Source: an uncultured Clostridia bacterium (lineage in GTDB: Bacteria > Bacillota > Clostridia > Oscillospirales > Acutalibacteraceae). Taken from it: DNA of 64,000 nucleotides. The DNA is taken from contig CANQGM010000012.1 of NCBI GenBank assembly GCA_947623205.1, forward strand, positions 1 through 64,000, read 5' to 3'. The translations under genes and the position numbers were made by a program. Shown in pieces: positions 34,492 to 44,700 of the stretch. The first letter of the stretch is position 1. Every line of letters begins with the position of its first letter. The notes beneath the pieces were generated by a model. It did not search any database and had not been told where the DNA came from. It saw nothing but the letters and a program-made list of their open reading frames with translations.

Positions 34492-34788
34492 TTAATAGAA
34501 TAATGTTGGAAGAGAAGCGTCATAGTTTTTTAAATTTCTTTTTACTATAACCGCTTTTTCTTCATTTTCATTCAAAATAAATTCATTTAGCCAATAAACA
34601 AATGCTTCACTGCAAATACCAATTCCTTCTTTTTTACCAGATTCATCTTTTATCCAAAACTCATGTTCATTTAATTTATTGAATAACCATTTATCGCATT
34701 GATTTTGATATTTTTTTATTTTATTCACTACATAATCCGGCACATTAATTATATCAGTATAGTAATCAAAAACTAAATTAACCAACAT
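34492..34788 (-). CDS. small soluble protein, candidate immunity protein
   Basis: 98 aa, not recognised. No export signal; helical first half (DYVVNKIKKYQNQCDKWLF) and a FVYWLNEFIL segment. GGAGTTG ribosome site at good spacing. It lies between the propeller gene of the third RHS cassette and the orphan RHS core end, among other candidate immunity genes. Confidence 0.5.
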   Translation of the reverse strand: MLVNLVFDYYTDIINVPDYVVNKIKKYQNQCDKWLFNKLNEHEFWIKDESGKKEGIGICSEAFVYWLNEFILNENEEKAVIVKRNLKNYDASLPTLFY

Positions 34789-34883
34789 ACAAAATCAACT
34801 CCATAAACTAATATAGATACCATACATGGGCCTTGTTTTTTCTTCCATACACATGATAATGCCAATAGTAACCTATTACCTTA

Positions 34884-35966
34884 TTATCCAAAGACCTTTT
34901 CAATATTTTTTCCGTCCTTTGTTATTCGATATAAATAATCATCTTTATCTGTGAAATACACCCACTTATTATCTAAAATATATATCCCATAAACGCCCAT
35001 TTTATCATAAATATGGTTTATTTCACTTGTCTTTGTATCGATTATATATAAACCGTTACTTTTTTCCTCGGTTGAATCTAAATGTACACTAACGTATAAT
35101 TTATCATTGTAACAATTAAATGTAATAACACCCGCAGTTTCAAAAAGTTTTTGCGCGGAATTGTCTTTTAAATCAACATGATATAATTTGTTATGATTTT
35201 CAGTTAGAAAGTATATATCATCTTCTTTAGCAATAAAATTTTCAAAACCGTTTTCCGTATGAGGTATATCTTTAATGCAATACTCATTTATTACTTTTTG
35301 TTTGTCAATGTCAAATCGACAAATGTATATTTCATTATTGACAAAATTTTTATAGTAAATATAATTTGAATTTATATAACAATTGTCCATAAAATTAAAA
35401 TCATTTAATTTTAATAGTTCGGGAGAAGCAATAAATCTAAGTTTTCCGTTGTCAAGTATGTACAATCTTTCATCTTTTGAAAAATAATACTGCACCCCGT
35501 CTACTATAAAATAATATCCGTCAAGAACTATGTCTTTATCATTATCAACTGTAAAACAAGGCTTGTATTTTTTATCGTCAATATCAAAATAATTTGCTGT
35601 TCCGTTTTCATCAAGATATGTATCAAGTATTTTATCTTTCCAAACATTGTTAAGTGAAATAAAACCTGGTGAAAGTGACGGACCTTCCCAGTAAACTCTT
35701 TTGGTAAGACCGCTTGAAACTTCATAGGTTCCATACTTAAAAATATCTCCACTATAGTAATTGTAGTAAAGCCTATTTTTTATTTTAACTAAATTTGACT
35801 CTGTGTTTGCAATAACATTGTTATACCTATTATCTATAACTTCGTCTTCTATTTTTAGTAAATTAGTATTAGTATTTGTTATATTATACATAAAAAACCA
35901 AACAAATACTATAAATAAAACTATTGGTATAAAAATGCAGATAAATATTCTAACTTTTCTTTTCAT
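34884..35966 (-). CDS. membrane-anchored propeller-like protein coupled to an RHS toxin cassette
   Basis: 360 aa from ATG 35966. The start overlaps the RHS stop by one base (TAATG), with GGTGG as ribosome site, so translation is coupled. One N-terminal membrane segment (about 8-29), then repeated beta blades (NRLYYNYYSGDIFKYGTYE, DDIYFLTENHN, KWVYFTDKDDYLY). Homologue of the 379-aa protein at 29776-30915. Coupling to a toxin-like tip makes it a candidate immunity protein acting outside the membrane; a partner needed for display is the alternative. Confidence 0.75.
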   Translation of the reverse strand: MKRKVRIFICIFIPIVLFIVFVWFFMYNITNTNTNLLKIEDEVIDNRYNNVIANTESNLVKIKNRLYYNYYSGDIFKYGTYEVSSGLTKRVYWEGPSLSPGFISLNNVWKDKILDTYLDENGTANYFDIDDKKYKPCFTVDNDKDIVLDGYYFIVDGVQYYFSKDERLYILDNGKLRFIASPELLKLNDFNFMDNCYINSNYIYYKNFVNNEIYICRFDIDKQKVINEYCIKDIPHTENGFENFIAKEDDIYFLTENHNKLYHVDLKDNSAQKLFETAGVITFNCYNDKLYVSVHLDSTEEKSNGLYIIDTKTSEINHIYDKMGVYGIYILDNKWVYFTDKDDYLYRITKDGKNIEKVFG

Positions 35967-37396
35967 TAGCATTCCACCCACTTTCCGTAATTTAACTTTT
36001 TCATACGCTTCATCGCATTGTTTGGTATAGTATAGTCCGCCATAATATCCAATAAATCAAACTTAAAATCATTCTTTCTTTTATTAAGTGAGCCATATAA
36101 TAATACAAGCAGGCTTGCATGGAGGCAATTAAAATCGTATAGCGAATATTGCCTGTTTGAATTTAGCACCCAAGAATATGGTTTTGAATATTTTTTATTT
36201 TTATATTTATATGTACTACTATCCCTATATTGATACTTACGCAAACTATACTTATAAGATATATCATTAACTAAATCTCTTGCTTCTCTTAAGCTATCCT
36301 TAAAGTTACCACTAAATCTTATTGATTGAGTATAATGCTCTTGATATTTTAATTTTAATTTAAATTTTTTATTAAATTTATTTATCTGATCTTTTACTTT
36401 TTTATAAATATCTTTTTGCGTTGTTGTCCCAATAAATAATAATTGAACACTCTTATCACCACAATAGAAATACCACCAAAACCCTGACTTTTCTTGTATC
36501 AGTAATGACGTATGTCCAAATCTATTTGCACTTTTGGGTGATTGAATCCACCACGCGTCATTTCCTGTTGGATCATATTGATTTACATGATTGTTTTTGC
36601 AATATGTATAGAGTGATACACCAAATAAGCCATGCAAAATTTTGCTATCCGCATTTAAAAATCTGCCGGTAACGGGGTCATAATAACGGCTTTGCAGGTA
36701 ATATAGACCTGTTTCAGTATCATAAACGTAACCTCTGTATCTAAAGGGGCTCAGTGCGCTTATTATCGGGTCACCGTAGGCATATAGAATTTTTCCGAAA
36801 GCGTCGTATTCGTATCTTGCATACAATACCCCGGTCTTATTTATTACTTTTACTATGTCGCCCTGCAAATTCTTTACATAATAATACATTTCACCGTTAT
36901 ATGAAAATGATGTCGGTGAACCTTCGGAATCATAGTAAAAGTACAGCGTTTTGTAACCTTTTGTTAAGCCTATTAGATTTTTATTGCTGTCGTAGTAATA
37001 ATATGTTGTTCCGTTGTCGTCTTCTTTTTGCGTTCGCAGTCCGTTGCTGTCATATTTATAGCTTACTTCATTTTCTCCTGTTTTTAAAGTAGATAATTGA
37101 CGTCCGTTTTCCCACGTCATTGTCATTCCGTCTCGGTATGTCAGCGGATTGCCTATTTTATCATATGTAATATTTGTTCCGTTGTATGACGTAAGCTTGT
37201 CTTTCCAGCTGCTGTCTGTATATTTATATGTCCTTTCTCTAATCAGCGACAGCGGATACCATTTTACTAAATCCAATTCATATTCTTTTACATTTGTTAT
37301 ATTCCCCGCTTTGTCGTAACTGTAAACTGTGTACAACCCCGAATCGCGTTCCGATGAACTGACAAGCTGATTAAGCTCATCATATTTTATATTCAT
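35966..37396 (-). CDS. truncated RHS cassette 3 with papain/NlpC-like tip
   Basis: 476 aa. Residues 1-249 are the end of an RHS core, nearly identical to the full-length gene, closing with the hyperconserved DPVTGRFLNAD. The 227-aa tip differs from the others. It contains FGHTSLLIQ (His295) and, later, DFNCLHAS (Cys424, His426): a His-then-Cys order that could form a permuted papain/LRAT-like site. There is no signal peptide, no 5' core and no ribosome site for the ATG, so it may be a silent cassette used by recombination with the full gene. Coupled to the propeller gene. Confidence 0.75.
   Translation of the reverse strand: MNIKYDELNQLVSSSERDSGLYTVYSYDKAGNITNVKEYELDLVKWYPLSLIRERTYKYTDSSWKDKLTSYNGTNITYDKIGNPLTYRDGMTMTWENGRQLSTLKTGENEVSYKYDSNGLRTQKEDDNGTTYYYYDSNKNLIGLTKGYKTLYFYYDSEGSPTSFSYNGEMYYYVKNLQGDIVKVINKTGVLYARYEYDAFGKILYAYGDPIISALSPFRYRGYVYDTETGLYYLQSRYYDPVTGRFLNADSKILHGLFGVSLYTYCKNNHVNQYDPTGNDAWWIQSPKSANRFGHTSLLIQEKSGFWWYFYCGDKSVQLLFIGTTTQKDIYKKVKDQINKFNKKFKLKLKYQEHYTQSIRFSGNFKDSLREARDLVNDISYKYSLRKYQYRDSSTYKYKNKKYSKPYSWVLNSNRQYSLYDFNCLHASLLVLLYGSLNKRKNDFKFDLLDIMADYTIPNNAMKRMKKLNYGKWVEC
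36646..37385 (-). repeat. RHS core repeat copy C (740 bp)
   Basis: Collinear with 39541-40280 at a constant offset of 2895 bases and with 42634-43373. Differences are concentrated near its 5' end (around 37300-37370). Confidence 0.9.
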
Positions 37397-37422
37397 ATTC
37401 TGTAAAGTACACTATACTTCAT

Positions 37423-37462
37423 AGGAGGTCTTAATTTTTGTTAGTCTAAATTAAAACCTCCT
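37423..37462. repeat. 15-base-stem hairpin
   Basis: Arms AGGAGGTCTTAATTT and AAATTAAAACCTCCT, one mismatch, 10-base loop, just upstream of the third RHS cassette. On the minus strand it contains an AGGAGG that the stem would hide. Confidence 0.75.
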
Positions 37463-37504
37463 GCAATACTTTATAACGGGAAAAAATAACGCACAATTTT
37501 ATTT

Positions 37505-37578
37505 TATAGTAAATTTATAACACTTGATATACGAACAGGGAAATATTACATTTAATTAAACGGTTAAATGGCTATCTG
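37505..37578 (-). pseudogene. diverged scrap of the 146-aa exported protein gene
   Basis: Resembles 32337-32408 (end of the 146-aa gene): TTGATATACGAACAGG against CTGATATATGAACAGG, then TTTAATTAA and TGGCTATCTGAA. Several differences and small gaps; frame lost. Confidence 0.6.
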
Positions 37579-37621
37579 AAAAAATTTGCAGAAAATTTAT
37601 GTATATGTTTAACTTACTATC

Positions 37622-38665
37622 TTAATCCAATTCATTAAAAAATAAAAATTTTTCTTCTGTCCAATCCGGAAATTGTTCTTTATACCATTTTTCGGCCGCA
37701 GTGTTTCTATAACCATTAACAATTAATGGCTTTGGTTTTTTTCCATAAATGACATCATAGTCAAAATCAGTGACTGCTTCAATTGTCTTTATATTTTTAC
37801 CAAATGTTATAGTGCTAAGATATGTAATATCAGTCAGTAGAAAATAGTCTATTTTCTCAACGCTGTCAGGGACTTTGAAACTTTCACCGGGTTTATTAAT
37901 AGGATATATCATTAGCTCTGTCATATCTTTATTATAAAGCACCCCGTCTTTTGATGAAAAATACTTGTTATTCTTACTAACATTAATTTCAGTTAGCTTG
38001 TAAGGCGTTACAATATCAGAATCATAATACCATGCCGGATAATAACAGTTAATTTCTATCTTTTCAAGTGAAGCAGGAATATTTAAAGTAACAGTATCAT
38101 CGGACACAATATCTTGTGCAATGACTGTGCCTTCGGGAATATTAATTATTTTAGATTCATGATTTGGCGGAATTACAAAAAGTTTTGTTTTATCCTTATT
38201 AAAAAGAATACCGTCTTTGGATGAATAATAGGGATTGTTTTTATCCACATAAATAGCTTTAAAAGTATTTTCTGCCCATGAATTATGGAAATTGCCGATA
38301 TTATAACTCTTTAGGGTAGACGGTAATGTTACGCTGTCAAATTCACAAAAACCGATTGCAGAATAGTATTCATCAAATGTCTTATCATAAATTCCATCAA
38401 GACTTATTACAGGTTTTCCGTCAAGACTGTCCGGTATTACAATATCAGTATCATCACCGACATATGCAACAATACTTACGCCACCCTCGCAATCATTAAT
38501 AATATAATCAGGATTCTCTACTGCTTTTGTATATGAATTAATTAATGATTTATAATTGGTATCGCGGTTATAATTGTTTTCTATATTTTCATTATTGATG
38601 TCTGAACAAGATGAAAATATGAATAAAATAACAAACAAAAAAACAACAATAATTTTATTTTTCAT
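37622..38665 (-). CDS. BspA-type leucine-rich-repeat lipoprotein B (candidate immunity/partner of RHS cassette 2)
   Basis: 347 aa. Lipobox FSSC (Cys near residue 20). Then BspA-like repeats: IVIPDSLDGKPVISL, VTLPSTLKS, KNNPYYSSKDGILFNKD, and NKYFSSKDGVLYNKD, closing with a GYRNTAAEKWYKE repeat typical of the family's last strand. Starts 12 bases after the stop of RHS cassette 2. Paralogue of the lipoprotein at 40855-41736, which follows the related tip of the full-length RHS. That double pairing suggests immunity or a dedicated surface partner. Confidence 0.8.
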   Translation of the reverse strand: MKNKIIVVFLFVILFIFSSCSDINNENIENNYNRDTNYKSLINSYTKAVENPDYIINDCEGGVSIVAYVGDDTDIVIPDSLDGKPVISLDGIYDKTFDEYYSAIGFCEFDSVTLPSTLKSYNIGNFHNSWAENTFKAIYVDKNNPYYSSKDGILFNKDKTKLFVIPPNHESKIINIPEGTVIAQDIVSDDTVTLNIPASLEKIEINCYYPAWYYDSDIVTPYKLTEINVSKNNKYFSSKDGVLYNKDMTELMIYPINKPGESFKVPDSVEKIDYFLLTDITYLSTITFGKNIKTIEAVTDFDYDVIYGKKPKPLIVNGYRNTAAEKWYKEQFPDWTEEKFLFFNELD

Positions 38666-38677
38666 ATAATCCTCCCT

Positions 38678-40660
38678 TTAACTAATTGTTAGGTAATATT
38701 CTCGAGAATAAAGTTGATACTCACATCCTGTACTATAACAAAAAAATCTGTACGATTTTTTATTACCATTACTATATTTTACAGAAATATTATTAATTGT
38801 TTTATTTTTTTTATAAAAATCATACACCACATATGTTACTCTTTGGGAATTTTTATAACGCCATGGAATCTGATTTTTATTGTCCTCAAAATCTTTCGTA
38901 CTAAAGGCATAGTAATGAGAAAATTCTGTAGTAAGCATGGTTTCTCTGTAATAAATATCTCCGTCATATCTTAAATAAACATCAACATTTGTCCTATGAG
39001 CAAAATAATCTTGTAATGTGTGCAAAGCTAAGCCTAATAAGGCTTCAGATTGCTCTTTAGAACTCTTAAGGTTATTTAATCGTTTTGGTAGGTCTTTTGC
39101 ACGATTATTGTCCATTGTTAGCGGCTGTTTAGGATCTTTAGTTAAACGGTATCCAAAATATTCTTTATAGAGGCATCCCGTTTTATTTTTATTTTTACTA
39201 TTTCCAGAATTATAAAATTTTACTTTATTTTTACTTTTTTTAACCTTAACAGCTTTATTATATATGTATTTAGCAATTTTTAACGCAGAAGTCCTACTAT
39301 GAAATGGAGCACTACAATATTTTGTTTTTTTATTTATTTTATCATTTCCACTTGAAAAATAACTATCAGCATATTTCACCCAGTTTTGAGTCGTTTTTGA
39401 AAAACCAGCCATTTTACACATTGTAGCATGATTTGATTTTTCCCAATAACCATTGTTATCATATTTAAATATAGGGTTATTACTACAATATGTAAACATA
39501 TTTGTGCTCAAAGGAGTGCCTGTTTGTGTATCGCAATAAATATCCGCATTTAAAAATCTGCCGGTAACGGGGTCATAATAACGGCTTTGCAGGTAATATA
39601 GGCCTGTTTCCGTATCATAAACGTAACCTCTGTATCTAAAGGGGCTCAGTGCGCTTATTATCGGGTCACCGTAGGCATATAGAATTTTTCCGAAAGCGTC
39701 GTATTCGTATCTTGCATACAATACCCCGGTCTTATTTATTACTTTTACTATGTCGCCCTGCAAATTCTTTACATAATAATACATTTCACCGTTATATGAA
39801 AATGATGTCGGTGAACCTTCGGAATCATAGTAAAAGTACAGCGTTTTGTAACCTTTTGTTAAGCCTATTAGATTTTTATTGCTGTCGTAGTAATAATATG
39901 TTGTTCCGTTGTCGTCTTCTTTTTGCGTTCGCAGTCCGTTGCTGTCATATTTATAGCTTACTTCATTTTCTCCTGTTTTTAAAGTAGATAATTGACGTCC
40001 GTTTTCCCACGTCATTGTCATTCCGTCTCGGTATGTCAGCGGATTGCCTATTTTATCATATGTAATATTTGTTCCGTTGTATGACGTAAGCTTGTCTTTC
40101 CAGCTGCTGTCTGTATATTTATATGTCCTTTCTCTAATCAGCGACAGCGGATACCATTTTACTAAATCCAATTCATATTCTTTTACATTTGTTATATTTC
40201 CTGCTTTGTCGTAACTGTAAACTGTGTATAATCCCGAATCGCGCTCTGATGAACTGACAAGCTGATTAAGCTCATCATACCAGTACATTGCAACTACTTC
40301 TCCGCCCTCTTCTATTCGGGTTATATTCCCGTTGCTGTCGTACTTGTATTCATACTTTAACAGCTGTGTATTTCCAAACTTCTGCGTTAATGATTTTACA
40401 AGATTTGTCGTCGAGTTCTGTGCGCTTCCGCTTGCATATTCGTAAGTTGTATTATATACGCTAATGCCTTTTTCGCGCGAGGTCTTTACTTCTTTTATTC
40501 TGCCAAAATCATCGGTTACGGTTTTGGCTGTTACTCCGTCATTGCTTACAAACGAATTTCCCTCACTGTCAGTTCCGCTTGTTATCGTTTTGGTCTGTCC
40601 GTTTACAGAGGTTTTTTCTACCCTGTTCCCGTCCGAGTCATAGCTCAGATAATATGACAA
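38678..40660 (-). CDS. truncated RHS cassette 2 with H-x3-D-x3-H tip
   Basis: 660 aa from a TTG with no ribosome site; the frame is open further back to about 40780, where identity with the full RHS stops. So this is a 5'-truncated cassette, not a complete gene. Core residues 1-373 are nearly identical to the full-length protein. The 287-aa tip carries HTLQDYFAH (His547, Asp551, His555) and EFSHYY, and is related to the tip of the full-length protein along its length (TPFH, LGLALHTLQD, EDNK, WRY). The motif resembles metal sites of zinc phospholipase C-like enzymes; activity is inferred. Confidence 0.8.
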   Translation of the reverse strand: MSYYLSYDSDGNRVEKTSVNGQTKTITSGTDSEGNSFVSNDGVTAKTVTDDFGRIKEVKTSREKGISVYNTTYEYASGSAQNSTTNLVKSLTQKFGNTQLLKYEYKYDSNGNITRIEEGGEVVAMYWYDELNQLVSSSERDSGLYTVYSYDKAGNITNVKEYELDLVKWYPLSLIRERTYKYTDSSWKDKLTSYNGTNITYDKIGNPLTYRDGMTMTWENGRQLSTLKTGENEVSYKYDSNGLRTQKEDDNGTTYYYYDSNKNLIGLTKGYKTLYFYYDSEGSPTSFSYNGEMYYYVKNLQGDIVKVINKTGVLYARYEYDAFGKILYAYGDPIISALSPFRYRGYVYDTETGLYYLQSRYYDPVTGRFLNADIYCDTQTGTPLSTNMFTYCSNNPIFKYDNNGYWEKSNHATMCKMAGFSKTTQNWVKYADSYFSSGNDKINKKTKYCSAPFHSRTSALKIAKYIYNKAVKVKKSKNKVKFYNSGNSKNKNKTGCLYKEYFGYRLTKDPKQPLTMDNNRAKDLPKRLNNLKSSKEQSEALLGLALHTLQDYFAHRTNVDVYLRYDGDIYYRETMLTTEFSHYYAFSTKDFEDNKNQIPWRYKNSQRVTYVVYDFYKKNKTINNISVKYSNGNKKSYRFFCYSTGCEYQLYSREYYLTIS

Positions 40661-40780
40661 ATCTCCTTCTTTTGTTTGACGGTATTCTCCCGTAAGATTT
40701 CCGTTAAAGTCATAGTAGTAGTATGTACTTACGCCGCTTGAATCATCAATGGCTACTGCAACAAGTCCCTTTTTGTTGTA
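39541..40780 (-). repeat. RHS core repeat copy B (1240 bp)
   Basis: Collinear with 42634-43873 at a constant offset of 3093 with no indels and almost no differences. Identity stops abruptly at TTGTTGTA; then comes a 17-base match to 44524-44540 (CAATTGCAACATAATTT) and unrelated sequence, the mark of a deletion or recombination end. Confidence 0.92.
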
Positions 40781-40854
40781 GATAAATTCAATTGCAACAT
40801 AATTTTTTTCTGCATTTTCAACTTATTAAAGTATAACTTGCCATAATTACTTAT

Positions 40855-41736
40855 CTAATTATCTAATGCTATAAAGTTTGCATAATTTTCTTTAGCCCAT
40901 TTTTCTGCAGCAGTTCCTTTGTAGCCACAAATGACAACGTCCGGAATAACATCAGGGTTAGGTTCTATTCCATCTTCTCCCTTATCAATATAAGTATTAA
41001 TTTTTTTTACACTTTTTCCAATTGTAATCTTGTCTAATAAACAATATATACCATTTGAGGGTTCAAAAGTTTCCACAAAATCAGGAACCACATATTCACC
41101 TCCAGACCAATCAGAATTATTATCTTTACAAATGGTGTTTACCCATAATAATTTAGTATAATCTTTTGAATACAAAGCACCATTTTTTGATGAATAATAT
41201 GGGTTTTTTTCGTCAACTACAAAACCAGAAATATCAACAAACATATATCTGTATTCTTCGGGAATAATACCAGAACTATTCATAAAAGCAACAGCACTTA
41301 TTACTTTAACGGAAGACGGTATTATAATAGTAACACCAACATTTCCACCAAACGCTCCGATAACACTGTCATCATTTATTGACTCAATATATCCTCCGAG
41401 TTTGACGACTGATTTTCCGTCTATTGTTTCTGGAATTGAAATCTCATTATTAACATCTGCCGAACCACAAAATTTGTTTACACAAACACCATTTTCATAA
41501 TCTGTTATAATATAGTCACCAACCCTACGATTATTTTCAATAAAATACTTGCGGGCGTTTTGACTACTTTCCATTGAATCTACAATATTATAATACTCAA
41601 CATCATCATAACCAGTTTTGCTGTCATTTATAAAGTCTTGATAACCTATAACTTCCTTATAATTAGAAGATACTGAACAACCCGATAATAATACTATCAT
41701 TATTAGTAAAGAAAATATTATTATTTTGTATTTCAT
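40855..41736 (-). CDS. BspA-type leucine-rich-repeat lipoprotein A (candidate immunity/partner of full-length RHS)
   Basis: 293 aa from ATG 41736 after GGAGTGAT; a longer frame overlapping the RHS gene is not needed. Lipobox LLSGC (Cys near residue 20). BspA-like blocks: ISIPETIDGKSVVKLGG, IIIPSSVKVISAVAF, KNPYYSSKNGALYSKD, last GYKGTAAEKWAKE. It begins 25 bases after the RHS stop. Paralogue of lipoprotein B at 37622-38665. Being lipid-anchored outside the cell fits protection against a toxin that attacks the envelope. Confidence 0.8.
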   Translation of the reverse strand: MKYKIIIFSLLIMIVLLSGCSVSSNYKEVIGYQDFINDSKTGYDDVEYYNIVDSMESSQNARKYFIENNRRVGDYIITDYENGVCVNKFCGSADVNNEISIPETIDGKSVVKLGGYIESINDDSVIGAFGGNVGVTIIIPSSVKVISAVAFMNSSGIIPEEYRYMFVDISGFVVDEKNPYYSSKNGALYSKDYTKLLWVNTICKDNNSDWSGGEYVVPDFVETFEPSNGIYCLLDKITIGKSVKKINTYIDKGEDGIEPNPDVIPDVVICGYKGTAAEKWAKENYANFIALDN

Positions 41737-41761
41737 AAATAAATCACTCCTATATAAACAC

Positions 41762-44700
41762 TTAATATCGCCAATGATAATAGTATCTTGAACATATAAT
41801 TTTCCATTGAATTTTATGATGCCAAATATAAGACGTTGTAATAAACTCACTTTCTGCCTTTCCTTCGGTCACCCATAGTCTTGACATTTTTTTATTTTTT
41901 GTCCAAAAATTTGAATAAATACTTTTCGTTAACGAATATGCAGTATCATACCTCCACCTGAAAACTGATTTATTGTCTTCAACTCTACTATTTGAAACTC
42001 CCATAGTATCATCAACTTTATACATGTACATCGTACCATAGCTTTTACAACTCCAAGAATATTTGCGTCCATAGTAAAAATCAAATTTAACTAAATCAGC
42101 TTTAACAACATGTGCAAAGTAATCCTGTAATGTATGCAAGGAAAGTCCTAACAACATCTGAGATTGTTGGTTACTGTTTTTAGCATTGTTAAGTTTTTTA
42201 AGTAATGAATTCATAGCATCGTTTGTTTTGCTTGATTTACCACCTTTTTTTGTATTATACTTTAAAAATTCTATAGATTTTCCTTTACGTTTACTTGCTT
42301 CTTTACTATTCCAATAGAACTTAACTTTATTTTTTGACCTCTTTAAATCAAGTGCTAAATTATATAATTTACGTCCTATTTCTAGACCATTGTCTCTTCC
42401 GTGAAATGGCGTACTATAGTCTTTTGTACTCTCACAAGGATATGCATCTGCGTTATATACCCAATCACGAACAGTTTTATATTTTTTACCCGAAAAGCCT
42501 TGGTTATTTGTCATTGTTTTATGGTCGCTAGTTTTCCAATAACCAGTAGTATCAAAATAGAAAATGCTATTATTCTCACAATACGAGAACATATTAGTAC
42601 TCAAAGGAGTGCCGGTTTGTGTATCACAATAAACATCCGCATTTAAAAATCTGCCGGTAACGGGGTCATAATAACGGCTTTGCAGGTAATATAGACCTGT
42701 TTCAGTATCATAAACGTAACCTCTGTATCTAAAGGGGCTCAGTGCGCTTATTATCGGGTCACCGTAGGCATATAGAATTTTTCCGAAAGCGTCGTATTCG
42801 TATCTTGCATACAATACCCCGGTCTTATTTATTACTTTTACTATGTCGCCCTGCAAATTCTTTACATAATAATACATTTCACCGTTATATGAAAATGATG
42901 TCGGTGAACCTTCGGAATCATAGTAAAAGTACAGCGTTTTGTAACCTTTTGTTAAGCCTATTAGATTTTTATTGCTGTCGTAGTAATAATATGTTGTTCC
43001 GTTGTCGTCTTCTTTTTGCGTTCGCAGTCCGTTGCTGTCATATTTATAGCTTACTTCATTTTCTCCTGTTTTTAAAGTAGATAATTGACGTCCGTTTTCC
43101 CACGTCATTGTCATTCCGTCTCGGTATGTCAGCGGATTGCCTATTTTATCATATGTAATATTTGTTCCGTTGTATGACGTAAGCTTGTCTTTCCAGCTGC
43201 TGTCTGTATATTTATATGTCCTTTCTCTAATCAGCGACAGCGGATACCATTTTACTAAATCCAATTCATATTCTTTTACATTTGTTATATTTCCTGCTTT
43301 GTCGTAACTGTAAACTGTGTATAATCCCGAATCGCGCTCTGATGAACTGACAAGCTGATTAAGCTCATCATACCAGTACATTGCAACTACTTCTCCGCCC
43401 TCTTCTATTCGGGTTATATTCCCGTTGCTGTCGTACTTGTATTCATACTTTAACAGCTGTGTATTTCCAAACTTCTGCGTTAATGATTTTACAAGATTTG
43501 TCGTCGAGTTCTGTGCGCTTCCGCTTGCATATTCGTAAGTTGTATTATATACGCTAATGCCTTTTTCGCGCGAGGTCTTTACTTCTTTTATTCTGCCAAA
43601 ATCATCGGTTACGGTTTTGGCTGTTACTCCGTCATTGCTTACAAACGAATTTCCCTCACTGTCAGTTCCGCTTGTTATCGTTTTGGTCTGTCCGTTTACA
43701 GAGGTTTTTTCTACCCTGTTCCCGTCCGAGTCATAGCTCAGATAATATGACAAATCTCCTTCTTTTGTTTGACGGTATTCTCCCGTAAGATTTCCGTTAA
43801 AGTCATAGTAGTAGTATGTACTTACGCCGCTTGAATCATCAATGGCTACTGCAACAAGTCCCTTTTTGTTGTAAACAAACGACGCTATAACTCCGTTTTT
43901 ACCTTTTATTCTTGTTATATTGTCATATGTATCGTAGGAATATTCAAAATAATCTCCGTTTGCAAAGGTTGTCTTTATCAGGTTCCCGTTGTTCGGAGAG
44001 TATGTGTTGCTTACAATTTCTGTATTTCCGATTTTTGTTGAAATAAGGTTGTTGAACACATCATAATTAAATTTATAGCTGAATCCGTTGTGGTCTATTG
44101 CTGAAATATTTTCCGCTATGTTATATGTATAACTGTTTTGCACTCCATTGCTGCTTACACTCTTAACCGAATCATTTAAGTTATATGTGTATTTTACTAC
44201 ATTGCCTTTTGCGTCTGTAACAGAGGTCGTATTTCCGTTTGCGTCGTATGTATAGCTTACCGTATTGCCTGCTTCATCGGTTTCAGATGCTGCATAGTTG
44301 CCCGTACTGTCATACCGGGTGCTTGTCTGCATATATGTTTTTGTTTTGTCTACGCTTTCGGAAATAACTTCGTAATCCGTGCAATTGTCTTCATCTGTAC
44401 TGCTTTCGTTTGAGCCGCCGTTATCCGCAGAGGTATTATCATCATTAGAATAACCTGTCGGTGCAATATTAAGCTCCGCTGAATATGCAGTCATTGTGTT
44501 ACTATTATAACCGTAAACAAAGGCAATTGCAACATAATTTATTACTTCATCTATATTTTCAGGCGTAACGGTCAAATTTATGCTCTGGCGGCGCGAGGTC
44601 GCTGAGTTAAACTCCTGATAATGCGTTTCGGGTACGGTGCTGTTCTTGTAGTAAATATTAAGGGCCATGCCGTATGTTCTGTTCTCATTTGACAACGGAA

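Noticed and set aside
36754..43080. The same 112-codon plus-strand frame occurring three times (36754, 39649, 42742)
   Set aside because: It is antisense to the RHS core and is repeated only because the core is repeated; codon pattern belongs to the minus strand.
36646..43873. RHS/YD repeats considered as a CRISPR or other direct-repeat array
   Set aside because: They are long coding repeats without spacers of even length.
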